A stretch of 64,000 nucleotides of DNA from assembly GCA_014526335.1 (NCBI GenBank), contig JACTAT010000016.1:7594945-7658944 (forward strand). The letters are read 5' to 3'. This stretch comes from Chrysaora quinquecirrha. Lineage: Eukaryota > Cnidaria > Scyphozoa > Semaeostomeae > Pelagiidae. Numbering within the stretch: the first letter of the stretch is position 1; the number at the start of each line of letters is the position of its first letter. Below are positions 1-10,840 of this stretch, piece by piece. The translations under genes and the position numbers were made by a program. The notes under the pieces are model-generated. The model was not told the DNA's origin, searched no databases, and worked only from the letters and a program-made list of their open reading frames with translations.

Positions 1-198
1 TGAAAACTTTTAACGCTATCTCACATTGAGTGCGCAATGCCCCCTACCAAACTTTACACACCTGATATGCCTAAAGTGTAAGATTCTACCTTCTAGGGGC
101 AAAAAACGAAAATTCCATGATTCTATTTATATAACTCTGTAGCTATGACAACCAAATTGTCTAAGTTATTGACGTCGACAATAGAAATCGACAACATA

Positions 199-616
199 AT
201 ACACCTTTTCAACTTAGGGCCTCGGTTTCAAAATTTTCGAAGATTTGCTCGTACGAAAATTTCGGTATCAGATTCGGATTCAGCACCTCAGTTTTAGGTC
301 GAAGACAAATTTTCATCCCTCTAGTCTTCACGATACTGATTTTATAGCGATGAGAAGTTTGAAAATTTATAAAGGATTTGACCGTGAAAAATCGCTCGGG
401 GAGAAATTTTACACCCTCAGTAATTTTTCACGGTCAAATCCCTTATAAATTTTCAAACTTTTCATCGCTATAAAATCAAGATCGTAAAGACTAGAGGGAC
501 GAAAATTTGCCTTTAGACTAAAAATGAGGTGCTGCATCCGAATCTGAAGCTGAAATTCTCGTACGAGAAAATTTTCGAGAATTTTGAAAACAAGGCTGTA
601 AATTGAAAAGGTGTAT
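199..616. repeat. 418 bp foldback (palindromic) element, copy 1
   Basis: The left end reads ATACACCTTTTCAAC and the right end is its imperfect complement, GTTGAAAAGGTGTAT-like. The two arms pair over almost the whole length, meeting near 405 around a sequence containing TTTGACCGTGAAAAAT and its complement. Small open frames on both strands are translations of the two arms, not genes. A second copy of identical length lies at 43716-44133. No transposase is present, so this is a non-autonomous foldback or MITE. No clear target duplication was identified. Confidence 0.8.
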
Positions 617-867
617 TTAAACATGTCAAATCATTGTAAGTAGCAGCAGAATGATGATTGTGTTGCTTTGTGGAACTCTCTCAGCTGAAATCTTTGATTT
701 TGATGTTTTTCAAAAATTTAACATTTAACGTGATGTCACACCACCTAAATTTAGCTCTTTGCAATTTCTTTTCTGTTTTTTCGGCTTGTTGTTTACGTAG
801 AAGACAACATGTATTCTAATTTTGGATGTTTTATCTCACATAGAGAGAAATAGGGGCAAAATGTGCC

Positions 868-876
868 CCCTCCCAG
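868..876. repeat. Target-site duplication, left (CCCTCCCAG)
   Basis: The 9 bp CCCTCCCAG immediately before the element at 877 recurs exactly after it at 3762-3770. Because the element's ends are themselves GGCC/GGCC, the duplication can be read as 9 to 11 bp. That size suits Mutator-type or foldback elements better than hAT (8 bp) or mariner (TA). Confidence 0.75.
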
Positions 877-1118
877 GGCCAGGTCAATAACGCGGAACGC
901 CAAAATTCCGCGGAACCGCGGAACAGATTTGTTCCGCGAATATACGTTCCGCGTTACTGATTTTGCCTCTGTGCTAAAATAAAAAACGCGGAATAATTTC
1001 TTGTGCGTTTCTTATTAATAATTTAATGCATTTTAAAACAAATTTCTTTCGTTTTGTTGCATTTTTGGTTTTCTTTAAATAAACACGACTTTTCTCCTTA
1101 GTAAAAACCTGTCTGGAG

Positions 1119-1957
1119 AAGTTCCGCGAAATGAGGTTCCGCGTTTTTGATTTTCGCCTTATGGCAAAATCAATAACGCGGAATTCGATCTCGCGGAACT
1201 TCTCTAATTTGAAGTCAAATAGAGTTGTCTTCACAAAGACTTGTTTTATGATTACTGTTCATCATCCCTTGTCTAACATCGCCTGCAAGTACACACGATG
1301 AAAACACATGTCAGCATATGGCTAGGCCCTAGCTAGGCCTAAATTGTAATCACCATACACTTTCAACCTGTACATTTTGTTTACATTCGATTGTATCTTT
1401 TTACTTAAATTTGGTAAAAAAAAGCTTTATCAAGACGAAAGGAGAATTTAAACAAACTATCTATGACTTTGGGCGGCCACCGACCTGTCTAGAGAAGTTC
1501 CGCGAAATGAGGTTCCGCGTTTTTGATTTTCGCCTTATGGCAAAATCAATAACGCGGAATTCGATCTCGCGGAACTTCCCTAATTTGAAGTCAAATAGAG
1601 TTGTCTTCACAAAGACATGTTTTATGATTACTGTTCATCATCCCTTGTCTAACATCGCCTGCAAGTACACACGATGAAAACACATGTCAGCATATGGCTA
1701 GGCCCTAGCTAGGCCTAAATTGTAATCACCATACACTTTCAACCTGTACATTTTGTTTACATTCGATTGTATCTTTTCATTTAAATTTGGTAAAAAAAAG
1801 CTTTATCAAGACGAAAGGAGAATTTAAACAAACTATCTATGACTTTGGGCGGCCACCGACCTGTCTAGAGAAGTTCCGCGAAATGAGGTTCCGCGTTTTT
1901 GATTTTCGCCTTATGGCAAAATCAATAACGCGGAATTCGATCTCGCGGAATTTCTCT
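1119..1957 (+). repeat. Left-arm array of 375 bp units (3 copies)
   Basis: Three copies of the palindromic core are spaced 374-375 bp apart. Core half-sites alternate TTCCGCG with CGCGGAA, with TTGATTTT/AAAATCA and a GCC-TTATG-GC centre. The linkers carry an almost identical segment including AAGCTTTATCAAGACGAAAGG. Confidence 0.8.
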
Positions 1958-2309
1958 ATTGATCTGATCTGAAATCATTTGAAAATATTATTATTGTAAT
2001 CTGTCTTCAATACACCCCATGTGGTGTGGTCCCATAAGCAAAGACATTATCGTATGCAATTTGCAGAAGTCATGATAATTAGATTTCGGCGAACTCTATT
2101 TTCTTTCGTTAAAATTCTCTTGCGAAAACTGTATTGATGTCAAATATGACAAGAAATCTATTGACATCTATGTGAACTTTTTCGTGTTGCTCCCGCAGGA
2201 GTTCTGATGTGTTTTCATTGTGTGTACTTGCAGGCGATGTCAGAGAAGGGATAATGAACAGTAATCATAGAACAAGTCTTTGTGAAGACAACTCTATTTG
2301 ACTTCAAAT

Positions 2310-3527
2310 TAGGGAAGTTCCGCGAGATTGAATTCCGCGTTATTGATTTTGCCATAAGGCGAAAATCAAAAACGCGGAACCACTTTCGCGGAACTTTTCT
2401 AGACAGGTCGGTGGCCGCCCAAAGTCATAGATAGTTTGTTTAAATGCTCCTTTCGTCTTGATAAAGCTTTTTTTACCAAATTTAAGTAAAAAGATACAAT
2501 CGAATGTAAACAAAGTGTACAGGTTGAAAGTGTATGGTGATTACAATTTAGGCCTAGCTAGGGCCTAGCCATATGCTGACATGCGTTTTCATCGTGTGTA
2601 CTTGCAGGCGATGTTAGACAAGGGATGATGAACAGTAATCATAAAACAAGTCTTTGTGAAGACAACTCTATTTGACTTCAAATTAGGGAAGTTCCGCGAG
2701 ATCGAATTCCGCGTTATTGATTTTGCCATAAGGCGAAAATCAAAAACGCGGAACCTCATTTCGCGGAACTTTTCTAAACAGGTCGGTGGCTGCCCAAAGT
2801 CATACATAGTTTGTTTAAATGCTCCTTTCGTCTTGATAAAGCTTTTTTTACCAAATTTAAGTAAAAAGATTCAATCGAATGTAAACAAAATGTACAGGTT
2901 AAAAGTGTATGGTGATTACAATTTAGGCCTAGCTAGGGCCTAGCCATATGCTGACATGCGTTTTCATCGTGTGTACTTGCAGGCGATGTTAGACAAGGGA
3001 TGATGAACAGTAATCATAAAACAAGTCTTTGTGAAGACAACTCTATTTGACTTCAATTAGGAAGTTCCATGAGATCGAATTCCGCGTTATTGATTTTGCC
3101 ATAAGGCGAAAATCAAAAACGCGGAACCTCATTTCGCGGAACTTTTCTAGACAGGTCGGTGGCTGCCCAAAGTCATACATAGTTTGTTTAAATGCTCCTT
3201 TCGTCTTGATAAAGCTTTTTTTACCAAATTTAAGTAAAAAGATTCAATCGAATGTAAACAAAATGTACAGGTTGAAAGTGTATGGTGATTACAATTTAGG
3301 CCTAGCTCGGGCCTAGCCATATGCTGACTTGTGTTTTCATTGCGTGTACTTGAAGGCGATGTTAGACAAGGGATGATGAACAGTAATCATAAAACAAGTC
3401 TTTGTGAAGACAACTCTATTTGACTTCAAATTAGGAAAGTTCCGCGAGATTGAATTCCGCGTTATTGATTTTGCCATAAGGCGAAAATCAAAAACGCGGA
3501 ACCTCATTTCGCGGAACTTCTCCAGAC
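2310..3527 (-). repeat. Right-arm array of 375 bp units (4 copies)
   Basis: Four copies of the same unit in opposite orientation, spaced 373-375 bp. The copy near 3061 has a small deletion and a damaged first half-site (TTCCATGAG for TTCCGCGAG). The extra unit compared with the left arm points to unequal exchange or slippage inside the palindrome. Confidence 0.8.
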
Positions 3528-3761
3528 AGGTTTTTACTAAGGAGAAAAGTCGTGTTTATTTAAAGAAAACCAAAAATGCAACAAAACGAAAGAAATTTGT
3601 TTTAAAATGCATTAAATTATTAATAAGAAACGCACAAGAAATTATTCCTCGTTTTTTATTTTAGCACAGAGGCAAAATCAATAACGCAGAACGTATATTC
3701 GCGGAACAAATCTGTTCCGCGGTTCCGCGGAATTTTGGCGTTCCGCGTTATTGACCTGGCC

Positions 3762-3770
3762 CCCTCCCAG
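3762..3770. repeat. Target-site duplication, right (CCCTCCCAG)
   Basis: Exact match to 868-876, directly after the terminal GGCC of the element. Confidence 0.75.
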
Positions 3771-4336
3771 GTTGTGACTGTTCCGAAACGCCAAGGTGAG
3801 GTAGGGTTATCGATATCGTCATGACCCCTCTGGCATAAACTTGATTATCGTTTTGGAAATCTTCGCCTCAAATTACCCCAAATGCCACACCATTTGTTTT
3901 GTTCCCAGATATCTATCATAGGCCTCTTTCCAACCTTTGTGAAGTCATTATCACCTACAAGTGTTACCGGCATGATCCTGAAGTACTCTCTTGTTGCCTC
4001 AAGCATTGTCGTTCCAGTGTGAAGATTTGTGGGTAATGTGTTGCATGAGTTGTAATGAGGTGGCACTTGTTAATATTGACGCTATGTTTATATCTTTGTT
4101 ATGTTGGTCGCTATATGCGCCATTATGAATTTGTTATTGCTAGTTTTCCCGCGCTTTTTGCTTGTAAAGTAAACATGGCTGGGGCATGGCTACCATGAAC
4201 ACCGCGTGTTCAAACTGTTGTCTTTATTTTGCTGTCTTACCACCCATCATGAGTTTCCACACACAACAACAACAACAACAACAACACTTTTTCTAGCAAG
4301 GTTCTGAAAGAAATGCTATTTTTCTTAATATTACAG
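3771..4336. other. Intergenic or intron; unrecognised minus-strand frame
   Basis: A 73-codon minus-strand frame at 3845-4066 contains a tract with GDNDFTKVGKRPMIDIWEQN. It looks more protein-like than most frames here, but I recognise no family and see no clear splice borders. A short (AAC)n microsatellite lies at 4263-4286. The stretch ends in the acceptor of the next exon. Confidence 0.4.
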
Positions 4337-4632
4337 GCGGTCCTGCTAGTATTGGTCTTTCAGTCTCGAACGAGCGATCTACGACAGACGTGGACGGCAA
4401 AACATCATCCGATGGGAAGAGCTTCGATATCACAGTGCCGAAAAATTCGAAAGTCTGCGTTGAATATTCTTTTAGAGTGAGAGCAAGGTATGATGAGAAG
4501 GAGCTGACAATAACAATCAAGGGTAAAACCGGGGATAAAACATTCAAAGGTTACAGTATCTCTGAACACGGGACTGGTGGTGATGTCAAAATGGCGCTGA
4601 ATAAAATCCCTCGTAGTGAAAAATGCAAATGA
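4337..4632 (+). CDS. Terminal exon of an unrecognised protein (97 codons plus stop)
   Basis: An acceptor-like tract ending CTTAATATTACAG precedes an open frame beginning GC|GGT CCT. It gives 97 residues and ends in TGA. The translated segment is hydrophilic, rich in Lys/Thr/Ser, with alternating patterns (VCVEYSFRVRARY, KELTITIKGKTGDKTFKGY) that suggest a beta-sandwich. There are two cysteines, one mid-domain and one two residues before the C-terminus. No signal peptide is seen here, as expected for a last exon. Upstream exons would lie to the left and were not found, possibly displaced by the foldback elements. I do not recognise the family. Confidence 0.5.
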
Positions 4633-5246
4633 GATACTGGCAAATGAGAGGATAATTTGTTGATGAAAATATGAACATTATTCGCTTTTGAATTTTGATA
4701 TCGTTCATTTTACTTGTCAATTGAAATGAGATGAAATATGATCACGTTTTTGAACAACGATATTGTTTGTCTTTCTTTATATATTGTTACAATGTTTCTT
4801 TTTTTCTATACAGCGTTTCTTCAGTTACAGCAACATAGATTTCCAGGAATTAAAGCTTGGTCGTTCGCAACCACAAACCCAAATACCGAACCACCATTAA
4901 ATTTGGCCAATGCCCCTCAGGGCTGTTGAGCTTTATGTCTAACATAACAAGTTAGCATGATGGCCTGTGTTCTATCATCATAGGAGCAAGTTGGGCAAAT
5001 GTACGCAGGCCCAATTGCTTGTAATCCAAATTTTCAGCCCATCAGTTGGTGTTTGGTGAAGAAAAATCTGTTTTTTCCACCGGGCCTGTGTACAAGGCAT
5101 GCCAAAAAGCTATGTCCTGTACCTATCCAGCACATAGAAATGGGAGGGCAGTTAGAAATTTTGAAAACGTGAAGGAAAAGATCCCAACAATTTTCTGCAC
5201 TTTTTACACATTATAATTGCAATAACTCAAATTAGAATTGCAGTAC
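4633..5246. other. Unassigned stretch
   Basis: This follows the stop codon at 4632. A pyrimidine tract ending TTTTTTTCTATACAG at about 4814 resembles a splice acceptor, but the short frame behind it has no recognisable content. No RNA gene or repeat identified. Confidence 0.3.
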
Positions 5247-5730
5247 GGCACGACTAAAAGCAATTCATTCGGGTTTAGTGTGTATCTTGATTGGTAGAAT
5301 CTATTTGGCGTGAAGCATTTCCTTATAAGCAGTTCCTTATACAGCAGTGTAGCTTTGGTGAACCGTTTAATGTTAGCCGCTATAAATTTTGCTACGCGGT
5401 ATGTGCTTATGATTGAAACTGAACCCGTGACCAGGAAACGTTTCAAAGTGCGGTTCAAGCAGACTTTTGACCCCCCAGCCTCCCTGCTTTGCTTGGTTTA
5501 CTATGCCTTCTCTTTCACTCATTTCATGCTTCTACTAGTGTCTAAGGGCTCTGGTTGCCCGCATGGACATAGTGTGCTGGTTTACGGAAAAAACCCCGTT
5601 TCTTCCTCAACCCCCCAAGAAGCGAAGGGCATTTTGGCATTTGGCTGGCACACTGACCACCCATTCTGAAGTCCCTATGATGAGCAAAACATCACCAGAT
5701 CTCAGTTGATAGACAATGGTGACTACACAG
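5247..5730 (+). repeat. Dispersed repeat family R3, copy 1
   Basis: Begins GGCACGACTAAAAGCAATT and ends around ATCAGTTGATAGACAATGG. It aligns along most of its length with 7622-8180 and 46582-47105; shared blocks include ATTCGGGTTTA, CAGCAGTGT and GGCTCTGGTTG. Reading frames are not kept in register between copies, so it is probably non-coding. No terminal inverted repeats or tail were found. Confidence 0.65.
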
Positions 5731-5759
5731 CACTAGCCAATTGCTATTTCCTTTTTCAA

Positions 5760-6080
5760 TGCCGATATCGCTTTCTCTGGAACAAATATTAAAGTGAAGT
5801 ATAATACGGTTAACATACTCCCGGGTATACATTTAACCATTAAACTATCATCTGCGGAGCAAGAGAACAAAGAAAATATACCCTGCTTATAACGTTCTTC
5901 ACTTGTAACGACGCAAATCTACAGTCCCATTATGTAGGTATGATACAGATGAAATACACCGTATTGAGAATAGATAGGCCTTATTTATGCAATGCTAGCC
6001 ATTTTAAGAATAAATTTCACATGGCAAAGGATAATAAAAGCAGCAAAAAGAAACTTATGCTAACTTCTTTAAAGTTTTTT
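5760..6080. other. AT-rich spacer before the tandem array
   Basis: No open frame, repeat unit or RNA gene recognised; it leads straight into the 106 bp array. Confidence 0.3.
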
Positions 6081-6611
6081 TACGGAATTTGGTACATTAA
6101 AAAGTCTTATTGAAACTAGCTCTTTACCTACATACAATTGATCTTTAACCCGTAAGTCAGCAATCTAATATTCTTAGATGCATAATTACGGAATTTGGTA
6201 CATTAAAAAGTCTTATTGAAACTAGCTCTTTACCTACATACAATTGATCTTTAACCCGTAAGTCAGCAATCTAATATTCTTAGATGCATAATTACGGAAT
6301 TTGGTACATTAAAAAGTCTTATTGAAACTAGCTCTTTACCTACATACAATTGATCTTTAACCCGTAAGTCAGCAATCTAATATTCTTAGATGCATAATTA
6401 CGGAATTTGGTACATTAAAAAGTCTTATTGAAACTAGCTCTTTACCTACATACAATTGATCTTTAACCCGTAAGTCAGCAATCTAATATTCTTAGATGCA
6501 TAATTACGGAATTTGGTACATTAAAAAGTCTTATTGAAACTAGCTCTTTAACTGCATACAATTGATCTTTAACCCGTAAGTCAGCAATCTAATATTCTTA
6601 GATGCATAATT
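6081..6611 (+). repeat. 106 bp tandem repeat, 5 copies
   Basis: Unit starts at 6081, 6187, 6293, 6399 and 6505 (period exactly 106). Each begins TACGGAATTTGGTACATTAA and ends around TTAGATGCATAAT. The first four are essentially identical; the fifth has ACTGCATAC for ACCTACATAC. There are no spacers, so this is a young satellite-like array and not a CRISPR. Confidence 0.93.
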
Positions 6612-7329
6612 GCTGCCCCCCCCCCACTAATTAATGTTTGAAAATTTTCCAACCTCCCGGCCTTATCAGGACCACCGCTTATTAGGATTTGCATTGATGT
6701 TGATGTTGATGTTTCTTATTTAGTTTGCTGGCGCTATCTTGACTTGTAGTTTCACTTGCACATTCTATTTTCTGTTAGAACTTTGGATTTCTTTAGCTTA
6801 TAAGTAGTATCAGGCATGTTTGCCTGTTATAGCAGTTTCTAGATAATGTTTGTCAAACAAATTCCGTAGAGCTACCGGAGAATATTCGAACCTCAGCTTC
6901 TTGTACGGACATCACTTCCTCCGACTATTTCTAGCATTGACCTCGCAAACGTTCATTAATCGCATATTTTTATATGGCGTTCAAAAATACAGCTGTTCGG
7001 ACCGGCAACGGTGCAATCTGATTAGTGCCTCACCGGTCTGTACAAGTCGAATTGATCGGCGCTGATATATGATATGACTAGCCCTGCTACCCGTCGATGC
7101 CGGGTTGAATTTTTTCATTTTTCTTTTAATAAAGTGGAGACTTTTCTGAGATACAATTCATTCACATGTTTAATTTGACGTATTAATCGTTTCTTGTATC
7201 AATCGACTTTTGTTTAGCCAAATCGTACAACCAATAAGCATCATGTTGGTTAATTTGACGTCAACGTGGCTTCAAGAAATCGGAAGCTTTTATTTCCATT
7301 CTACTACCTATTTACCTATTATTGAATTC
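6612..7329. other. Spacer with GC-rich MITE fragment and possible LINE upstream part
   Basis: 6617-6700 holds a poly-C run and CCTTATCAGGACCACCGC-TTATTAGG, matching the family at 51370-51500 and 59050-59288. A 71-codon frame at 6850-7065 has no ATG and no recognised content. The rest probably belongs to the LINE whose 3' end follows. Confidence 0.35.
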
Positions 7330-7497
7330 TTTTAATTCATAACGTTTTTGAAAATTTTTTCGCCGAGGACACTCTCCGGAAAATGCCGATTACAAAGATA
7401 CCTTTTGTTTTTCAGTCCGTGGAGTGGTTCTTGAGTTATAAGCGAACATATATACATACTCACATACATACATACATACACACATACAAACATTTCT
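7330..7497 (+). mobile_element. 3' end of an RTE-like non-LTR retrotransposon
   Basis: The sequence GAGTGGTTCTTGAGTTATAAGC followed by a (CATA)n-type microsatellite tail (7451-7497) has the form of RTE-clade 3' ends, which carry a conserved PyGTTPuAGTPuGTTPuTTGAGTTAT-like block before a short repeat tail. Plus orientation. No coding part was recognised upstream. Family assignment rests on this one motif. Confidence 0.5.
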
Positions 7498-7621
7498 GTT
7501 TTATATATATAGATATAGCCACGTAATTTCTTTTGATGAATTGAGAGAGATTGAGACGGGAAAGTAGAATATTGACAACCTAAACATTCTCAGACAAAGT
7601 TCGAAATATTCTATAATTTTT

Positions 7622-8180
7622 TAGGCACGACTAAATGCAATTTATTCGGGTTTAATATGTGGCAGGGGCTTTTATGTTATTATTGCCCTCTTGCTTCGCA
7701 TTAGAGGTAGAGAAGCTTTTGAGGTGTCTCATGATTGGTTGAAGCTTTTTCATACAAAGCAATTCCTTATACAGCAGTGTTGCTATGGTGAATCAGGTTA
7801 ACTCGTGCGTTTAAATTTGGCGGCTATAAATTTTTGCCACGCGGTCTGTGCTTATCATTAAAACTGAACATGAACTGTGAACGGAGAACGTTTCAAAGTG
7901 CTTGACAAGCAGATTTTTGTCCCACCCACCCTCCCTGCTTGCTTGGTTTAGGTGCGTGTCTTCTTTTTCACTCTTTTCATGCTTTCGACTAGTGTCCTCG
8001 GGCTCTGGTTGTTGGCATGGACATAGTATGCTGGTCTGCGGAAAAAACTTCGTTTCTTCGTTAACCCCCCAGAAGCGAAGGGCATTTTGGCACTGGGCTG
8101 GCACACTGACCGCCCAATCTGAATTTCCGATGCTGAGAAAATGCTTCCATGCCGTTATTGCCTTCCCTGGAACAAATATT
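7622..8180 (+). repeat. Dispersed repeat family R3, copy 2
   Basis: The fullest of the three copies. It includes the GGCAGGGGCTTTTATGTTAT segment and the block with GGCTCTGGTTGTTGGCATGG, both also seen at 46582-47105. It ends near ATTGCCTTCCCTGGAAC. Confidence 0.65.
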
Positions 8181-8404
8181 CAACACCATATAATCATAGC
8201 ATTTTTTAAGGAATTTTCACTGGACAACAAAACCCAGGCGCGGATCTAGAAGCAATGTCAGTGGGTCGTTGCCGAAACAGCTTTGGGTCTGAGCGGGTCC
8301 AGGACAGGGCCCTGGCAGGGGTGGAAGGGGCGCAGCCCCCTAAAGCTCGTGATATTTTAGTATCTCTGAGGCCTTAAAATGGCGCAGGATTCTGAAAATT
8401 CTCC

Positions 8405-9165
8405 CTCTACATCTTAATAGAAAATCACAATAGTCAGGTCGCTACGGGGCAGAAATAATGGGTCAGACTGCAAAATCGGTGGGCAATGCAAAAAATGGTT
8501 TAAAACAAGCGCAGAAGCTTATAGATGACAAAGCAATTTGTTGGACATCGCTGAATTACTTGTGGGGATAATCCAGCAGCATTTTGTGTTTTCCCTTTAC
8601 AGTTTTTCATTTATTTCAAAATCTTAAAAATGGTCGAAATCCAAAATCATTGCATCAAAAATTTAAAACTACTGCCAGAAAGGGCTTATTAAGTGCATTC
8701 AAAAGAGACCTTGTTTGTTAAATTTGAGCTCACCTACCGGGAGTAATCGAGCGGTGAACTTTGAGTGCCCCCCTGCAATATTGCGCGAGCAAGAAATTAA
8801 TCGTGTTTGCAGGGGGGCGCTCAGGTTTTACCAATCGATAACTCGGAAGGAGAGTGACCGAATTTCAAAAACAACATATATTTAGAATGTACTTTGCAAG
8901 CACTTTCTGACAGTTTTTTTCGATTTTTCAGGCACCGATTTTAAATTTGTGCCATTTTCAAGGTTTCGAAATATATAGAAAAGTATACGGGAAAATCACC
9001 AAATGCTGCCGGATTACACCGACAAGTAATTTGGAGAGGTTCAACAAGTTGATTTCTCATCTACAAGCTTCTGCGCTTGTTTTAAGCCATCTTTTGCATT
9101 GCCCACAGATTTTGCAATTTGCACTTACCATAGCGCCCTGACTAAAATGCTTTCGAGTGATTTGA
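8405..9165. repeat. 760 bp imperfect palindrome (foldback element)
   Basis: The left arm (AATAGTCAGG-CGCT, GGGCAATGCAAAAAATGG, AAACAAGCGCAGAAGCTT) is matched in reverse complement by 8950-9165 (AAGCTTCTGCGCTTGTTT, GCATTGCCC, AGCGCCCTGACTA). Pairing continues inward to about 8790, where CCCCCCTGCAATATTGCGCG meets its complement-like TTGCAGGGGGGC. Arms have diverged by many substitutions, so it is old. No coding content. Confidence 0.75.
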
Positions 9166-9349
9166 TTGGCAGGCGCCCTCGGACGCCGCGGGAAAGTTGA
9201 AGTCGATCCGACTTTGAAAAACGCACGTAGCAAAACGTCCAGAGGCGGCTATTGTTACAAAAAACAATAAAATACAATTGCCGCTCCGCTGGGCGATGAA
9301 AAATCAGCCAAGTGGAAAACCGGTACATTGCGCGTTCTCTTTCTGGTCT

Positions 9350-10200
9350 GCCGAGCAACCATTCATTCATTTCATTCATTCATTTCATTCATTCATTTCA
9401 TTCATTCATTTTCATTTCATTCATTTGAATTATTTAAGGAGGGTCGCCCATTCAGCAAAGCTGATTTTCGAGGGGCCCTCCACTAAAAACTAATTACAAA
9501 AAGAAATTAAGCTAAACATACTTTAAGCCTAAAAAAGTTGAAAGAGTTCCAATACCTAATATCTAATATCTCTAATATCTAATTAATTACCCTAAGATGA
9601 AATATTTTCAATAAAAGCAAGGAACATATTAATACTTACAATAAAAACAAAATTAAAGGAAAAAGGTGAAAAGCAAAATAAAGTATGAACCCCGGCAAAG
9701 GACTGATCTTTGGTGCCAACCAAGGCATCCCCAGCGGACAGACCGACCAAAGGAAACCAGCAGCCAAACAGGTGGCTCAGACACTAGTCACATAAGTCAG
9801 CCCACCAACCAAGGACAGCCCATGCCGGCACCAGAGGACCCCTGCCTTCATCATTCAACAGAATTTTTAAAGCTATTAAGAGAGGATGCCTCTTTCGACT
9901 CAGCTGATAGGCTATTCCACAGTTTTGCACCTCTAAACGAAAAACATTTTTGCCCATTTGCAGTTGTTTTCATTGGGAGCCTCAAGTCAGTGCTAGTGTT
10001 TCTGAGGCAACGAGTGGCGCATTTTGAATTCCTTGTGACAAAATTTTGCATGTATTGTAGAGCGAGTTCATTGAGCGATTTGAAGACTATCATTTTTGAC
10101 TCAATGTCTATGAGTTGTTTAATAGTCTTCCAACCCAGCTCTTCGATAAGTGGTCTGCTTGGGTCATCGAAGCTGCTATCAGTTATAATTCATTGATCAG
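9350..10200 (-). mobile_element. LINE fragment (CR1/L2-like 3' part), minus strand
   Basis: On the minus strand a reverse-transcriptase C-terminus (9851-10093) is followed by an untranslated tail ending in an (ATGAA)n-type repeat, seen as ATTCATTCATTTC on the plus strand at 9359-9425. A microsatellite tail at the 3' end of a non-LTR element is the expected structure. The 5' part is missing. Confidence 0.6.
9851..10093 (-). pseudogene. Reverse transcriptase C-terminal fragment of a LINE
   Basis: The translation contains FVTRNSKCATRC, a FSFRGAKLWNSLSAESKEA block and SLNSFKNSVE. This is the familiar C-terminal signature of CR1/Jockey-type ORF2 proteins (RNS-LR, F-AAKLWNSLP, S-FK--LK). The catalytic YxDD region is absent, so the fragment is inactive. 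Confidence 0.65.
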
Positions 10201-10840
10201 TCTTTTAGTTTCCCTAATAAATTCTTTAACACTCAATCCCTTAGGTCGCATAAACAGGCTTTTACGCCAGAAAACGATTTCCTCATAGCAAACATTAACA
10301 ATTTCCTTAGGAGTACTGCTCCAGAAAATTTTTCTTCAGCTTCAGTCGGATCATCATTGTTGTTGACTATATCTGGGGGAGGCGGTGGTCTACCCACTTC
10401 ATCATCATTTCTTGTAACCGCATTGCAGTGTCTAAGATTTTGCAACACACCCTTCTATGTCCGGAAATGTCTACCACATTGTGCATAAGGCTGCATTATT
10501 TTCACGTTCACGTTCGTTTTGCTCATTTTCACCAGTTTGCGGTCTCAATATCTAGTTGATTTGAAGAATTGAAAGGATTCATTCCGATCTTTTATGTTAG
10601 GTTTGGTATGCAGTTCAAAGGATAATTTTTGTGTAGCTATTGGGCTGCAGCATGAAAACAATTGTCTTAAAAGAACATTTGTATTTTCCGGCATTGGAAC
10701 TGTGGCGTCGGCATTGGAACCGGCATTGGCAATGGAATTGGCGCGATCTTTGTATCTCAGTCGGAATGCAAACGCAACTCAACAGCGGGGTTGCATAAAG
10801 GATTTAAGCTCAAAAAAGTACAATTGTTTGGTATTACCTC
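10201..10840. other. Unassigned stretch with GGCATTGGAA repeats
   Basis: A minus-strand frame at 10233-10448 has a proline run and no recognised content; it may be decayed LINE sequence. 10690-10742 holds GGCATTGGAAC-type short repeats. Nothing else identified. Confidence 0.3.

Larger units (their letters stand above)
877..3761. mobile_element. 2.9 kb foldback transposon with nested palindromic subrepeats
   Basis: The element starts GGCCAGGTCAATAACGCGG and ends with the exact complement. Outer arms of about 235 bp (877-1110 and 3527-3761) pair almost perfectly. Inside them lie repeats of about 375 bp: three on the left (palindromic cores near 1119, 1494 and 1868) and four on the right in opposite orientation (near 2310, 2688, 3061 and 3436), around a central spacer of about 350 bp (1958-2309). 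Each unit carries an 88-90 bp core that is itself a palindrome, built on GTTCCGCG and CGCGGAAC. The peptides of 60-95 aa encoded here repeat with the units and are by-products. No transposase is encoded, so movement would depend on an enzyme supplied elsewhere. Confidence 0.85.

Noticed and set aside
1411..3664. Family of similar 60-95 codon frames
   Set aside because: They repeat with the 375 bp units and exist on both strands because the element is palindromic.
6081..6611. CRISPR array
   Set aside because: Units are contiguous 106 bp copies without variable spacers, in a eukaryotic genome.
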